64,000 nucleotides of DNA, from contig CALVNH010000001.1 in the NCBI GenBank assembly GCA_944349635.1, positions 524,385 through 588,384 of the forward strand, in the 5' to 3' direction. The stretch comes from an uncultured Clostridia bacterium. Its GTDB lineage: Bacteria; Bacillota; Clostridia; Christensenellales; CAG-917. Below, piece by piece: positions 44,620-52,241 of the stretch. The translations under genes and the position numbers were made by a program. The notes beneath the pieces are model-generated. The model had not been told where the DNA came from and made no database searches. It was given only the letters and a program-made list of their open reading frames with translations. Position 1 is the first letter of the stretch. Every line of letters begins with the position of its first letter.

Positions 44620-45387
44620 ATGGATTCGAGTAAAAATTTCATCAATTTCAGGGACATGGGAGGGCTGACTCTTCCCGACGGCAGACGTATAAAGAAAGGA
44701 GTGCTTTTCCGTACGGCGAGACTTTTTCCGAAGAGCAAAGAGGACAAACGCTTTCTCGAATCGCTGGGGCTGGAGTGTGTCGTCGATTTGCGCACACCGG
44801 AAGAAATCCGGGAAAAACCCGACAAACTTCCGAAGGGAACGGAGTATGTCAACGCCTCCGTGTTCGGCGACACAAAGTTCTGCATACTTGCTCCCACCCG
44901 TAAAGCCAAATTCGCGCTGTTGTCGTGCACGGACGGGCAGTTCGACGAAATCATGCAGGGCATACGCGATTCCTACGCATATATGCCTTATGCCGTGCAG
45001 GCGTACAAAGAGCTGTTCGACAGGCTTAACGGCGGGAAGGTGCTGGCGTTCCATTGCACGGCCGGCAAGGACAGAACGGGAGTGGCGGCGATGATGATTG
45101 AACTTGCCCTTGGGCGCACGCGCGAGCAGGCGCGCGAGCAATATATGCTTTCCAACAGTATGCGCAGCGGCAAAACGTCACGGCTGATGAAGATTATGAG
45201 CAGACTGCATTTCCGCGAGAAACTGTTGGAGTGCGTGAGATATTCCTCGCACACTCACGACGAACTGTTCGACATAGCCTACAATGCGATTTTCTCGAAG
45301 TACGCAACTATAAACGATTTCCTGCGCGAGGAGTACGGCGTGACCGAAAACGATATAGAAAACTGGAAAAAGCGTTACACCGAATGA
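44620..45387 (+). CDS. Tyrosine-phosphatase-like protein (Tyr_phosphatase family, CX5R)
   Basis: The product is 255 residues from the ATG at 44620. The N-terminus NFRDMGG is the start signature of the LipA/PtpB-like family. FRTARLFP and VVDLRTPEE follow. The P-loop is HCTAGKDRTG near residues 146-155, with Cys and Arg intact and Asp/Arg at the positions seen in triple-specificity bacterial phosphatases (also phosphoinositide-active). The C-terminal half is helical. An earlier in-frame TTG at 44584 is the -35 box and is rejected. It is probably cytoplasmic. Confidence 0.88.
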   Translation: MDSSKNFINFRDMGGLTLPDGRRIKKGVLFRTARLFPKSKEDKRFLESLGLECVVDLRTPEEIREKPDKLPKGTEYVNASVFGDTKFCILAPTRKAKFALLSCTDGQFDEIMQGIRDSYAYMPYAVQAYKELFDRLNGGKVLAFHCTAGKDRTGVAAMMIELALGRTREQAREQYMLSNSMRSGKTSRLMKIMSRLHFREKLLECVRYSSHTHDELFDIAYNAIFSKYATINDFLREEYGVTENDIENWKKRYTE

Positions 45388-45451
45388 AAGTCCGTGTCCG
45401 TGGTCGTTCGACCGTCGACGAAAGCGCTTGACTTTCAAATCCGTGCAAACG

Positions 45452-45479
45452 AAAACCCGCCTGTTGCAGGCGGGTTTTT
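45452..45479. terminator. Bidirectional intrinsic terminator
   Basis: AAAACCCGCCTG-TTG-CAGGCGGGTTTT, twelve perfect pairs. It lies between convergent genes, with T-runs on both strands. Confidence 0.88.
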
Positions 45480-45537
45480 CAGAAATGAGTGTTTTGAGCG
45501 ACAAAAGTGATGTTTAACGCGCGATTATTCAACATAC

Positions 45538-46848
45538 TTATGCTGCGAGCGTCATGATGTAAAGTCCCGCAAGAGCTGCCGCCAGCGTGGGCAGAAACAG
45601 CACAACACCTTTTTTCACGAAGTCCTTGAAACGGAAATTCACGTTCTTGTGTTTTACAATCGACAGCCACATCATCGCCGACATGGAGGCGACGGGGGTG
45701 AGCATTGAGCCCATGTTGGAGCCTATTATGGTTGCGAAAACCGCAGGAGTGAGGTTGGGCTCCGACACGGAGGAAAGAATTCCGACGAAGAACATGCTCA
45801 TGGGCAGGTTGTTCATCAGGTTGCTGGCGCCTGCCGAAAGCGTGCCGAACGACAGGAGGGAGTAGCGGTTGTCGAACTGCTCGGCAATGCTTTCCGTGAT
45901 GCCGTCGTTCATGAGGGCAAGCACCACGACGAACATGGAGAGCAAAAAGGGAATGAGGTGCCACGGCATGCGCTTCGCCGTTTTGACGAGAGGGTGCAAC
46001 GACTGTTTCTTTGCCTTGAAACATATCACAGACAAGCCTATTACGCAACACGCCGACGCGAGGCAGATTTTCCACATCTCCACGCCGATGTAGGACGAGG
46101 CGATGAGCATCGCCGTGCACACCGACAGACCGATTACGCCCACGAGGAGAGCCGGTTTGTTGCGGATTTCCACTTCGAGTTCGCTTGCCTGCAAGGGCGC
46201 GCGCAAATCCTTTCTGAACATGAAGAGGAGTATGCCGAAGGACACCATTGCGGCAAACACGGTGGGCAGGGTCATCATTTTGACGTATTGCATGAATTCC
46301 ACGCCGAAGTAAGACGCTATGTATACGTTGGTGGTGTTGCCTATTATCAGGAACATACTCCATGTGTTTGCGGCTACATACTCCATAAAGACGTAAGGCA
46401 CGGGATTGATGTTGCTGTTTTTGGCAAAATAACAGATGAAAGGCGTGAACGTGAGCACTATGGTGCTGTTGGACGTGACCAGTGTGACAAGCGAGATTAT
46501 GAGGTAAAGCAGAACGAACAGCTTTTTCTGACTGGTGCCGGCGTGTTTCATTACCTTTGCGGCGAGGTATTTGAAAAATCCGACTTTGTCGAGATAAATG
46601 GACAGCGCGCTCATCGACAGGAATATCGCGAGGGTTTTGAGCGGGTTCATATCGGAGTCGCCGAAGAACTGCGCCGAAACCTGCGAGAGGGGCACGTGCG
46701 ACGTGGCAACGAGAACTATCGCGCAAACGAGGGGTATCACCCAGTAAAAATGGATGCGGAATTTGAATATGTGCGCTTTGGCGTTGAACGCCGTAGCGAC
46801 GACAACGCTGAGGCAGGAAAGACAGAGCATTGAAATCGAGAGCGCCAT
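45538..46848 (-). CDS. Ion-transporter-superfamily permease (ArsB/NhaD/SLC13-like)
   Basis: The product is 436 residues with ten to twelve hydrophobic helices. The pattern of two halves, each with a re-entrant loop containing SNSTIVLTFTP (first half) and NNLPMSMFF ... GSNMGSMLTPVAS (second half), is typical of the ArsB/NhaD/CitM group. GGAGGTG places the start at ATG 46848. It is divergent from a second permease of the same superfamily. The transported ion cannot be decided from the sequence; arsenite, Na+/H+ exchange or a dicarboxylate are all compatible. Confidence 0.82.
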   Translation of the reverse strand: MALSISMLCLSCLSVVVATAFNAKAHIFKFRIHFYWVIPLVCAIVLVATSHVPLSQVSAQFFGDSDMNPLKTLAIFLSMSALSIYLDKVGFFKYLAAKVMKHAGTSQKKLFVLLYLIISLVTLVTSNSTIVLTFTPFICYFAKNSNINPVPYVFMEYVAANTWSMFLIIGNTTNVYIASYFGVEFMQYVKMMTLPTVFAAMVSFGILLFMFRKDLRAPLQASELEVEIRNKPALLVGVIGLSVCTAMLIASSYIGVEMWKICLASACCVIGLSVICFKAKKQSLHPLVKTAKRMPWHLIPFLLSMFVVVLALMNDGITESIAEQFDNRYSLLSFGTLSAGASNLMNNLPMSMFFVGILSSVSEPNLTPAVFATIIGSNMGSMLTPVASMSAMMWLSIVKHKNVNFRFKDFVKKGVVLFLPTLAAALAGLYIMTLAA

Positions 46849-46878
46849 ATTCACCTCCGTTATAATAAGAGAGGATAA

Positions 46879-46907
46879 ATAATATACCCAAAAGATCTTA
46901 AAATCAA
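46879..46907 (-). promoter_or_regulatory. Promoter of the minus-strand permease
   Basis: On the minus strand TTGATT (46907-46902), a 17-base spacer and TATTAT (46884-46879). The leader is about 25 bases. Confidence 0.6.
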
Positions 46908-46966
46908 CTCAAAATGTAAAAAAAGTGTAAAAAATATTGTCAGAATACCCAAAAAATTAAAAAAAG

Positions 46967-46996
46967 TTGACAAACCGGGTCTCGTCAAAATACAAT
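46967..46996 (+). promoter_or_regulatory. Promoter of the riboswitch-controlled permease
   Basis: A perfect TTGACA (46967-46972) and TACAAT (46991-46996) with an 18-base spacer. The start near 47003 is the first base of the aptamer. Confidence 0.75.
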
Positions 46997-47001
46997 AAGA
47001 C

Positions 47002-47087
47002 GGAAAGGGAGTAGTTGTAATTGCCCGTCCAACAACGTGAGGCTTTACCTCTGGGCGGCAAGCTTGGCAACAAGTGACCAGACTTTC
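47002..47087 (+). promoter_or_regulatory. Cation riboswitch, yybP-ykoY (Mn2+) type by motif
   Basis: The 5' strand GGAAAGGGAGTAG, an internal arm with CCAACAACGTGAGG paired to CCTC, a short hairpin with a GCAA tetraloop (CTTG-GCAA-CAAG) and a 3' GACC...CTTTC strand that closes the first helix follow the yybP-ykoY plan (GGGGAGUAG..., UCAA-x-x-CGUG, ...GACCUUU). The match is not perfect. The closing strand overlaps the 5' arm of the following terminator, so ligand binding should prevent termination. The downstream gene is a permease, which suits ion sensing. Another cation class is the main alternative. Confidence 0.6.
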
Positions 47088-47110
47088 GGATGAGTCCGAA
47101 AGTCTTTTTT
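47081..47110 (+). terminator. Riboswitch expression-platform terminator
   Basis: GACTTTCGGA-TGAG-TCCGAAAGTC is followed by TTTTTT. The stem has ten perfect pairs. Its 5' arm shares bases with the aptamer closing helix. Confidence 0.88.
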
Positions 47111-47135
47111 GATAATACGGAAGTTCGGAGGGAAT

Positions 47136-48404
47136 ATGAAGATTGTAGCTCTGGTGCTGTTTGCGGTGACGTACGTTTTGCTGCTTGCGCTGCCTAAATG
47201 GCGCGCTTACATTGCGGCTTACGTGGGATTTCTGTTTATGTGTCTGGGCATCTTGCCCTGGGAAAACTTTGCTTCCGCGATAGACTGGAACGTGCTGATG
47301 ATAATCGCCGGCACGATGGGAATCGTGGCTCTGTTCATAGAGTCGAAAATGCCCGCTCTTCTTGCGGATTTGCTTATTTCAAAAATGCCCAACGTCAAGT
47401 GGGCAGTAATCGCGCTGTCGCTGTTTGCCGGATTGATTTCTGCGTTTGTGGACAACGTGGCGACGGTGCTTATGGTTGCGCCCATTGCGCTCTCCATTTC
47501 CAAAAAGCTCAAAATATCGCCCGTTCCGGGCATCATCGCCATTGCCGTCGCCTCCAATTTGGAGGGAGCGGCAACCCTTGTCGGCGATACCACGTCCATT
47601 ATGCTGGGAAGCGAAGCGGGAATGACGTTCACGGACTTTTTCGTTATGGACGGAAAACTCGGAATGTTCTGGATTGTGCAGATTGCCGCCGTTGCCGCCA
47701 CGCTGTATCTGCTTGTTCTCTTCCGCAAGGACAAGCAGAAGATAGAGCACTCCGAACGCACCGAAGTCAAAGACTTTTTTCCGTCGTTTCTGCTGATTGC
47801 AATGCTTGCTCTGCTGATAGGGGTTTCGTTCATCAAGGAAAAGCCGGACGTGACCGCGGGCATAATCTGCATGGGGCTTATGGGCGTCGGACTTGTCTAC
47901 ACCGTAATCCGCCGCAGGAATTTCACGGGAGTCAAAGAAACCGTCAAGGAAATCGACTTCAAAACGCTGTTGTTGCTTTCCGGCATTTTCATGATAATCG
48001 GCGGACTGGACGCGGTGGGTATCATAAAAGACATCTCCGATTTGCTGGTGAAGGCAAGCGGCGGAAACGTGTTCGCTCTGTATTCGTTGCTGGTGTGGGC
48101 GTCGGTCGTAATCTCGGCGTTCATCGACAACATTCCTTACGTTGCCACAATGCTTCCCGTCGTCACGGGAATCGCGGCAACGCTGGGCATCAATCCCATG
48201 GTGCTTTATCTCGGACTGCTGTCGGGAGCCACGCTTGGCGGCAACCTGACGCCGATAGGTGCGTCGGCAAACATCACCGCCGTGGGCATTCTCCGCAAGG
48301 AGGGCTACGAAGTCAAGACTTGGCAATTCATGAAAATCAGCGTTCCTTTCACGTTGATTGCCGTGGCGGTGGGCTACGGCCTGGTGTGGGCGGTCTACGC
48401 ATAG
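47136..48404 (+). CDS. Riboswitch-controlled ion permease (SLC13/ArsB/NhaD-like)
   Basis: The product is 422 residues with about eleven hydrophobic helices. The two inverted halves carry FVDNVATVLMVAPIA ... LEGAATLVGDTTS and FIDNIPYVATMLP ... GATLGGNLTPIGAS. These D-N-x-x-x-x and T-P-I-G-A-S segments are the substrate-site signatures of the ArsB/NhaD group. I chose ATG 47136 (GGAGGGA upstream); an earlier start lies in the terminator T-run. Control by a likely Mn2+ riboswitch suggests metal-ion or proton homeostasis, possibly efflux. That is inference. Confidence 0.85.
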   Translation: MKIVALVLFAVTYVLLLALPKWRAYIAAYVGFLFMCLGILPWENFASAIDWNVLMIIAGTMGIVALFIESKMPALLADLLISKMPNVKWAVIALSLFAGLISAFVDNVATVLMVAPIALSISKKLKISPVPGIIAIAVASNLEGAATLVGDTTSIMLGSEAGMTFTDFFVMDGKLGMFWIVQIAAVAATLYLLVLFRKDKQKIEHSERTEVKDFFPSFLLIAMLALLIGVSFIKEKPDVTAGIICMGLMGVGLVYTVIRRRNFTGVKETVKEIDFKTLLLLSGIFMIIGGLDAVGIIKDISDLLVKASGGNVFALYSLLVWASVVISAFIDNIPYVATMLPVVTGIAATLGINPMVLYLGLLSGATLGGNLTPIGASANITAVGILRKEGYEVKTWQFMKISVPFTLIAVAVGYGLVWAVYA

Positions 48405-48551
48405 CCGCAAGCGCCGATGCCGCGTTCCGGTGGGCAGGAGGAGAAGACGGAAAGTGATGCCGTGACTTGCCAACGCACAAGCGTCGTACCTACTTCGTAA
48501 CGGGCGGAAAGAGGGCAACCGGAAAGCGAAAACAATTGAAAGCCGCATTGA

Positions 48552-48586
48552 AAAGCCGGCGCATTTTGCGTCGGCTTTCTGTTTTT
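48552..48586. terminator. Intrinsic terminator between convergent genes
   Basis: AAAGCCGGCGCA-TTT-TGCGTCGGCTTT (one G-U pair) followed by CTGTTTTT. It can act in both directions. Confidence 0.8.
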
Positions 48587-48606
48587 GCAAGACTTTTTTG
48601 TGCGGT

Positions 48607-49245
48607 TTATTTGGTGCCGAACAGTCTGTCGCCGGCGTCGCCGAGACCGGGAAGAATGTAGCCGTTCTCGTTGAGTTGACGGTCGAGAGTGGACACGAAT
48701 ATCTTGACGTCGGGGTGAGCTTCCGCAACGGTCTGAATGCCGACGGGTGCGGCAATTATGCTCATCAGCATGATATTCTTGCAACCGCGCGCTTTCAAGA
48801 AGCCGATTGCGGCGGAGGCGCTGCCGCCCGTGGCAAGCATGGGGTCGAGAAGAATCGCCACGCTGTTTTCTATGCCGTCGGGCAGTTTGCAGTAATACTC
48901 GTGGGGTTCCAGCGTCTCTTCGTCACGGTACATTCCGATGTGTCCGACTCTTGCCGTGGGGAATAGCGTGTGCACGCCGTTCACCATGCCCAGCCCCGCG
49001 CGGAGAATGGGCACCACGGCGACGGCGTTGTCTGCCACCATGGTCTGTTCGGTGAGTTCGAGAGGGGTCTGAACCATCACTTTTTTGGTGGGTACGGTCT
49101 TGAAACTCTCGTACACCATCAGAGTGGTGATTTCTTCCACGAGTTCGCGAAACTCCTTCATTCCCGTTCTGACGTCGCGGAGAATGGCGATTTTGTGGCG
49201 GATAAGCGGATGGTCGAGAATTGTTACGTTGGGATAATCAGTCAT
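48607..49245 (-). CDS. upp: Uracil phosphoribosyltransferase
   Basis: The product is 212 residues. It makes UMP from uracil and PRPP. The PRPP loop reads LLDPMLATGGSAS near residue 130, and the C-terminal uracil-binding region ends LPGLGDAGDRLFGTK. The ATG at 49245 follows GGAGG by five bases. It lies 38 bases after uraA, so uptake and salvage are co-expressed. Confidence 0.97.
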   Translation of the reverse strand: MTDYPNVTILDHPLIRHKIAILRDVRTGMKEFRELVEEITTLMVYESFKTVPTKKVMVQTPLELTEQTMVADNAVAVVPILRAGLGMVNGVHTLFPTARVGHIGMYRDEETLEPHEYYCKLPDGIENSVAILLDPMLATGGSASAAIGFLKARGCKNIMLMSIIAAPVGIQTVAEAHPDVKIFVSTLDRQLNENGYILPGLGDAGDRLFGTK

Positions 49246-49283
49246 TGTGACCTCCATTGTTTTGTCCGTTCGGAACGGCGGAA

Positions 49284-50903
49284 TTATTCTTCGGGTTTTT
49301 CTTCGGGGACGGTTTCCGTTTCGTCGGAAACGCTTTCGCTCGCGGTGTTTTCCGCTTCGGAAGGAACGTCGTCTTTGACTTCTTCTCCTTCGGTTGCTCC
49401 GAGCGGAACAGTTGCGCTCACTGCCGCCGCGGGAAGGCTGTCGCCGCTGACGGGCTCTTCGCTGTCCTGACCCAGCTTGCTCTTTTCGATTTTGTTGAGC
49501 ACGGCGTAAGTCACGATACCGAGAATGAGAGCCGTCGCGATGGAAGTGACGGTGATGTATTTGACGACTTGACCGTTGTCGGCAAGCTGGTAAGGAATCT
49601 GAATGGCAAGACCGCCGATACCCGCGATGAGAATTGCGCTGACGACAAAGAGGTTCTTGTTTTCGCCGAGGTCGATGTCCTTGAACATTTTGAGACCGCT
49701 GACGGCGATGAAACCGTAAAGGGTGAGGCAAACGCCGCCCATTACGCAGGAAGGAATGGTTTGCATAATGCTCATGATGGGAGAGAGGAAGGAAAGCACT
49801 ATGCACATGCAAGCCGTGACGAGAATGGTGCGGACGGAAGCGTTGCCCGTGATTGCCACGCAACCGACGGATTCGCCGTAAGTGGTGTTGGGGCAGATGC
49901 CGAACAGCGTGCCCGCGATGGAGCCGACGCCGTCGCCGAGCAGAGTGCGTTTGAGTCCGGGTTCGCCTTCGACGAGGTCGCGATTGATGATGGAGCCGAG
50001 ATTCTTGTGGTCGGCGATGTGTTCTGCAAACACGACGAGCGCGACGGGAATGAAAGCGAGTGCCACTTCCGCAACACCCTGTCCGTTGAGAAGAACCGCG
50101 TCGGGATTCGCAGACGTCGTGCCCGCCTGTCCGGCGACGATTTCCTTGATGGCTTCGATGAGTGCGAAGTCGGGGTAGTTGAGGAACGCGGTGACGCCCA
50201 CGAAAGAGCCGTCCGCATTGACGAAGTTATTGACTATGTAGGAGAAGTCTATTATTTTGAGATATTCCACGTCGAAAGCGTGACCGAATGCGGAGAAGAT
50301 TGCCGCGAGGACATAGCCGGCGCCGATACCGATGATGAAGGGTATGAGCTTCATGGTTTTGAATCTCTTTTGAGTGGAGCACACGACGACGGTGAAGAAA
50401 GTCACGAGTCCGCACAGCAAAGCGAGCAGGTTGTAGCTGCCGTTTATGGTTGCGGCGGACGCCTTGACGAGGTCGCCCATTGCGCTGCCCGCAAGGGAAA
50501 GACCGATGAGCGCGACGGTGGGTCCGATGATGACGGGAGGCATGAGTTTGGAGACCCATTTCGTGCCGGCGAAGTGAATTACAATCGCGAGAACGACGTA
50601 CACAAGACCCGCGAAAACGGAGCCGACGATGATTCCCAGATACCCGAACGCCATTGCGCCGCCAAGAGCGGTGAGGAAGGCGAAGGAACTGCCGAGGAAG
50701 ACGGGGCTTTTGCCGCGCGTGAAGAGCAGGTAGACCAGCGTGCCGACGCCTGCGCCGAGAATGGCGGCGGGAATCTGCGCGGGCAGTCCTAGGATGGTAG
50801 GCACCGCGATGGTTGCGGCAAGGATTGCCAGCAACTGCTGGACGGCGAGTACGAGCAGTTTGCCAAACGGCGGTTTGTCGTTGATGTCGTAGACGAGTTT
50901 CAT
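49284..50903 (-). CDS. uraA: Uracil/xanthine permease with long acidic tail
   Basis: The product is 539 residues of the NCS2 family, with fourteen membrane segments in the 7+7 fold. PPFGKLLVLAVQQLLA at the start, LVVFAEHIADHKNL with the substrate Glu, and PNTTYGESVGCVAIT are family motifs. The last about 75 residues are hydrophilic and Glu/Ser-rich, absent from standard UraA of about 430 residues. The ATG at 50903 follows GGGAG at about ten bases; an upstream in-frame start lies in the leader. It is controlled by the leader region described separately and is followed by upp. Confidence 0.94.
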   Translation of the reverse strand: MKLVYDINDKPPFGKLLVLAVQQLLAILAATIAVPTILGLPAQIPAAILGAGVGTLVYLLFTRGKSPVFLGSSFAFLTALGGAMAFGYLGIIVGSVFAGLVYVVLAIVIHFAGTKWVSKLMPPVIIGPTVALIGLSLAGSAMGDLVKASAATINGSYNLLALLCGLVTFFTVVVCSTQKRFKTMKLIPFIIGIGAGYVLAAIFSAFGHAFDVEYLKIIDFSYIVNNFVNADGSFVGVTAFLNYPDFALIEAIKEIVAGQAGTTSANPDAVLLNGQGVAEVALAFIPVALVVFAEHIADHKNLGSIINRDLVEGEPGLKRTLLGDGVGSIAGTLFGICPNTTYGESVGCVAITGNASVRTILVTACMCIVLSFLSPIMSIMQTIPSCVMGGVCLTLYGFIAVSGLKMFKDIDLGENKNLFVVSAILIAGIGGLAIQIPYQLADNGQVVKYITVTSIATALILGIVTYAVLNKIEKSKLGQDSEEPVSGDSLPAAAVSATVPLGATEGEEVKDDVPSEAENTASESVSDETETVPEEKPEE

Positions 50904-50946
50904 AGATATATTCTCCCTAAAATGATTTGCACCCGATGTTCGTCGC

Positions 50947-50973
50947 AAAAAAAAACGTCCCCGAAAGGGAACG
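50947..50973 (-). terminator. Intrinsic terminator in the uraA leader
   Basis: On the minus strand CGTTCCC-TTTC-GGGGACG (one G-U pair) is followed by nine T. It begins five bases after the leader-peptide stop and ends 43 bases before the uraA start codon, so it should act as an attenuator of uraA-upp. Confidence 0.85.
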
Positions 50974-50978
50974 CATTT

Positions 50979-51056
50979 TTACGAGAAACAAAAAGCAGAG
51001 GTCGCGAAAAGAATGTCTGCGGATATGGCGGTGAAAACGGCTCCGAGCAATTTCAT
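50979..51056 (-). CDS. 25-residue hydrophobic leader peptide upstream of uraA
   Basis: ATG 51056 follows a strong GGAGGTAGAA site. The frame encodes MKLLGAVFTAISAD then ILFATSAFCFS and a TAA at 50979. The peptide is hydrophobic with one Lys and one Asp. The message has its own strong promoter, a hairpin (GGGGCGC-AAA-GCGCTCC) just before the ribosome site, and the terminator immediately after the stop. This layout suggests translation-linked attenuation of uraA-upp, as in other pyrimidine leader systems. A free-standing small membrane protein is the alternative. Confidence 0.6.
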   Translation of the reverse strand: MKLLGAVFTAISADILFATSAFCFS

Positions 51057-51099
51057 TTCTACCTCCGCGGAGCGCTTTGCGCCCCGAATTATTTTCAAA

Positions 51100-51128
51100 A
51101 TTATATCACGGCGGAAAAATTTTGACAA
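51100..51128 (-). promoter_or_regulatory. Promoter of the uraA-upp leader
   Basis: On the minus strand TTGTCA (51128-51123), a 17-base spacer and a perfect TATAAT (51105-51100). Confidence 0.8.
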
Positions 51129-51167
51129 GAAAATCGGAAACATTGATTAAAATATAATTAATCTTTA

Positions 51168-51193
51168 TATGCCGGCGCGATATGCCGGCGCGG
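51168..51193. repeat. 13-base tandem repeat
   Basis: TATGCCGGCGCG(A/G) occurs twice in direct succession between the uraA leader promoter and the end of the radical SAM gene. The GCCGGC core is self-complementary, so small hairpins are possible. The role is unknown. Confidence 0.6.
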
Positions 51194-51235
51194 TTGCGCT
51201 TTTGTCCGTGCGTGCCCGTGTGGCGTACGCGACGT

Positions 51236-52078
51236 TTATCCGATGCAATCCAGCAGGGCGGCAAGTTCCGAGATGTCGAAGTCCGGGACGTAGTCCTCCG
51301 TCGCGCTTTCGGGGTCCTGCGAAAACCCGTTTTTCAGCCCCGCTTCGAAAAAGGCGTTCAGCGCGTCGTCGTATTCTTCGCACGTTACGCGTCTGCCGAG
51401 TACGGGATGTTCGGCGACCTGCGGGGTGGGGAAATACTGACTCATGAGACTGACGTAAAGCGAATCGTCAATTTGAGACAGCGCGCGCAACACTCCGCGC
51501 GTGTTTTCTGTGGCGGCGGGCAGAACGAGATGCCTCACGATGACGCCTTTTTGCATAATCCCGTTTTCGTCGAACACGTCGGCGGGTTGCTGTCGACGCA
51601 TCTCCGAAATTGCCGCGAAAGCTTTGTCGCGATAGCCGCGCACTCCGCTGTATTCCAAGGCAAGAGCGTCGTCGGAATATTTGAAATCGGGCAGAAAAAC
51701 GTCCGCAAGTCCTTCGAGAAGGCGAATGTCTTCCACGCTTTCGTAGCCGCTGCTGTTCCACACAATCGGTATTTTATGCGACTTTTTAAACTCTTTAAGT
51801 ACGGGAATCAGTTTTTTTGTCCATATCGACGGGGTGACAAGATTTATGTTGTGCGCGCCCTCTTTTTCAAGAAAGCCGAAAAGGGAGAGCAGCTCTTCGT
51901 CGTTGACGGCGAGCCCGTTTTCTCCGCGCGATATGCGGTAGTTCTGACAGAAAGCGCAACGAAGATTGCATCCCGAGAAAAAGACCGTACCGCTGCCTGC
52001 CGTGCCCGAAAGGCAAGGTTCTTCGAAACGGTGCAGACCCACGCGCGCTATTTTGAAAATGCGATTTCCCGATTCCAC
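51236..52078 (-). CDS. PflX-like radical SAM protein, N-terminal Cys module missing
   Basis: The product is 280 residues. The cluster motif is FFSGCNLRCAFCQNY near residues 33-47, i.e. C-x3-C-x2-C. The surrounding sequence (LSGTAGSGTVFF, PIVWNSSGYES, DVFLPDFKYS) matches the PflX/COG1313 group of pyruvate-formate-lyase-activase-like proteins. Relatives usually begin with a Cys-rich C-x-x-C-P-R-x-C segment; here only about 20 residues precede the core. The GTG at 52078 has no ribosome site, and TTGACA-17-CATACT ends six bases before it, predicting a leaderless mRNA. The substrate of this group is unknown. Confidence 0.82.
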   Translation of the reverse strand: MESGNRIFKIARVGLHRFEEPCLSGTAGSGTVFFSGCNLRCAFCQNYRISRGENGLAVNDEELLSLFGFLEKEGAHNINLVTPSIWTKKLIPVLKEFKKSHKIPIVWNSSGYESVEDIRLLEGLADVFLPDFKYSDDALALEYSGVRGYRDKAFAAISEMRRQQPADVFDENGIMQKGVIVRHLVLPAATENTRGVLRALSQIDDSLYVSLMSQYFPTPQVAEHPVLGRRVTCEEYDDALNAFFEAGLKNGFSQDPESATEDYVPDFDISELAALLDCIG

Positions 52079-52084
52079 GGTTTC

Positions 52085-52113
52085 AGTATGCGCCCGCGGG
52101 CGGATTTTGTCAA
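52085..52113 (-). promoter_or_regulatory. Promoter of the radical SAM gene, leaderless geometry
   Basis: On the minus strand a perfect TTGACA (52113-52108), a 17-base spacer and CATACT (52090-52085). The GTG start codon is the seventh base after the hexamer, which is the expected +1. Confidence 0.65.
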
Positions 52114-52156
52114 ACGTGCGACACGGAAGTTATCGCGCGTCCGCCTAAAAATTGTG

Positions 52157-52185
52157 TTTACACCGTGGACTATTTGTAGTATAAT
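52157..52185 (+). promoter_or_regulatory. Promoter of the CofE-like gene
   Basis: TTTACA (52157-52162), a 17-base spacer and a perfect TATAAT (52180-52185). The leader is about 50 bases. Confidence 0.75.
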
Positions 52186-52241
52186 CCTTTCGTTAAAAGA
52201 GCTTGTTAAGTTCTCGTATCTTAAATAATTCGGGAGGCATT

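Noticed and set aside
49257..50792. 511-codon plus-strand open frame opposite uraA
   Set aside because: It is a shadow of the permease frame; its Asp/Glu/Gly/His-rich sequence has no family resemblance.
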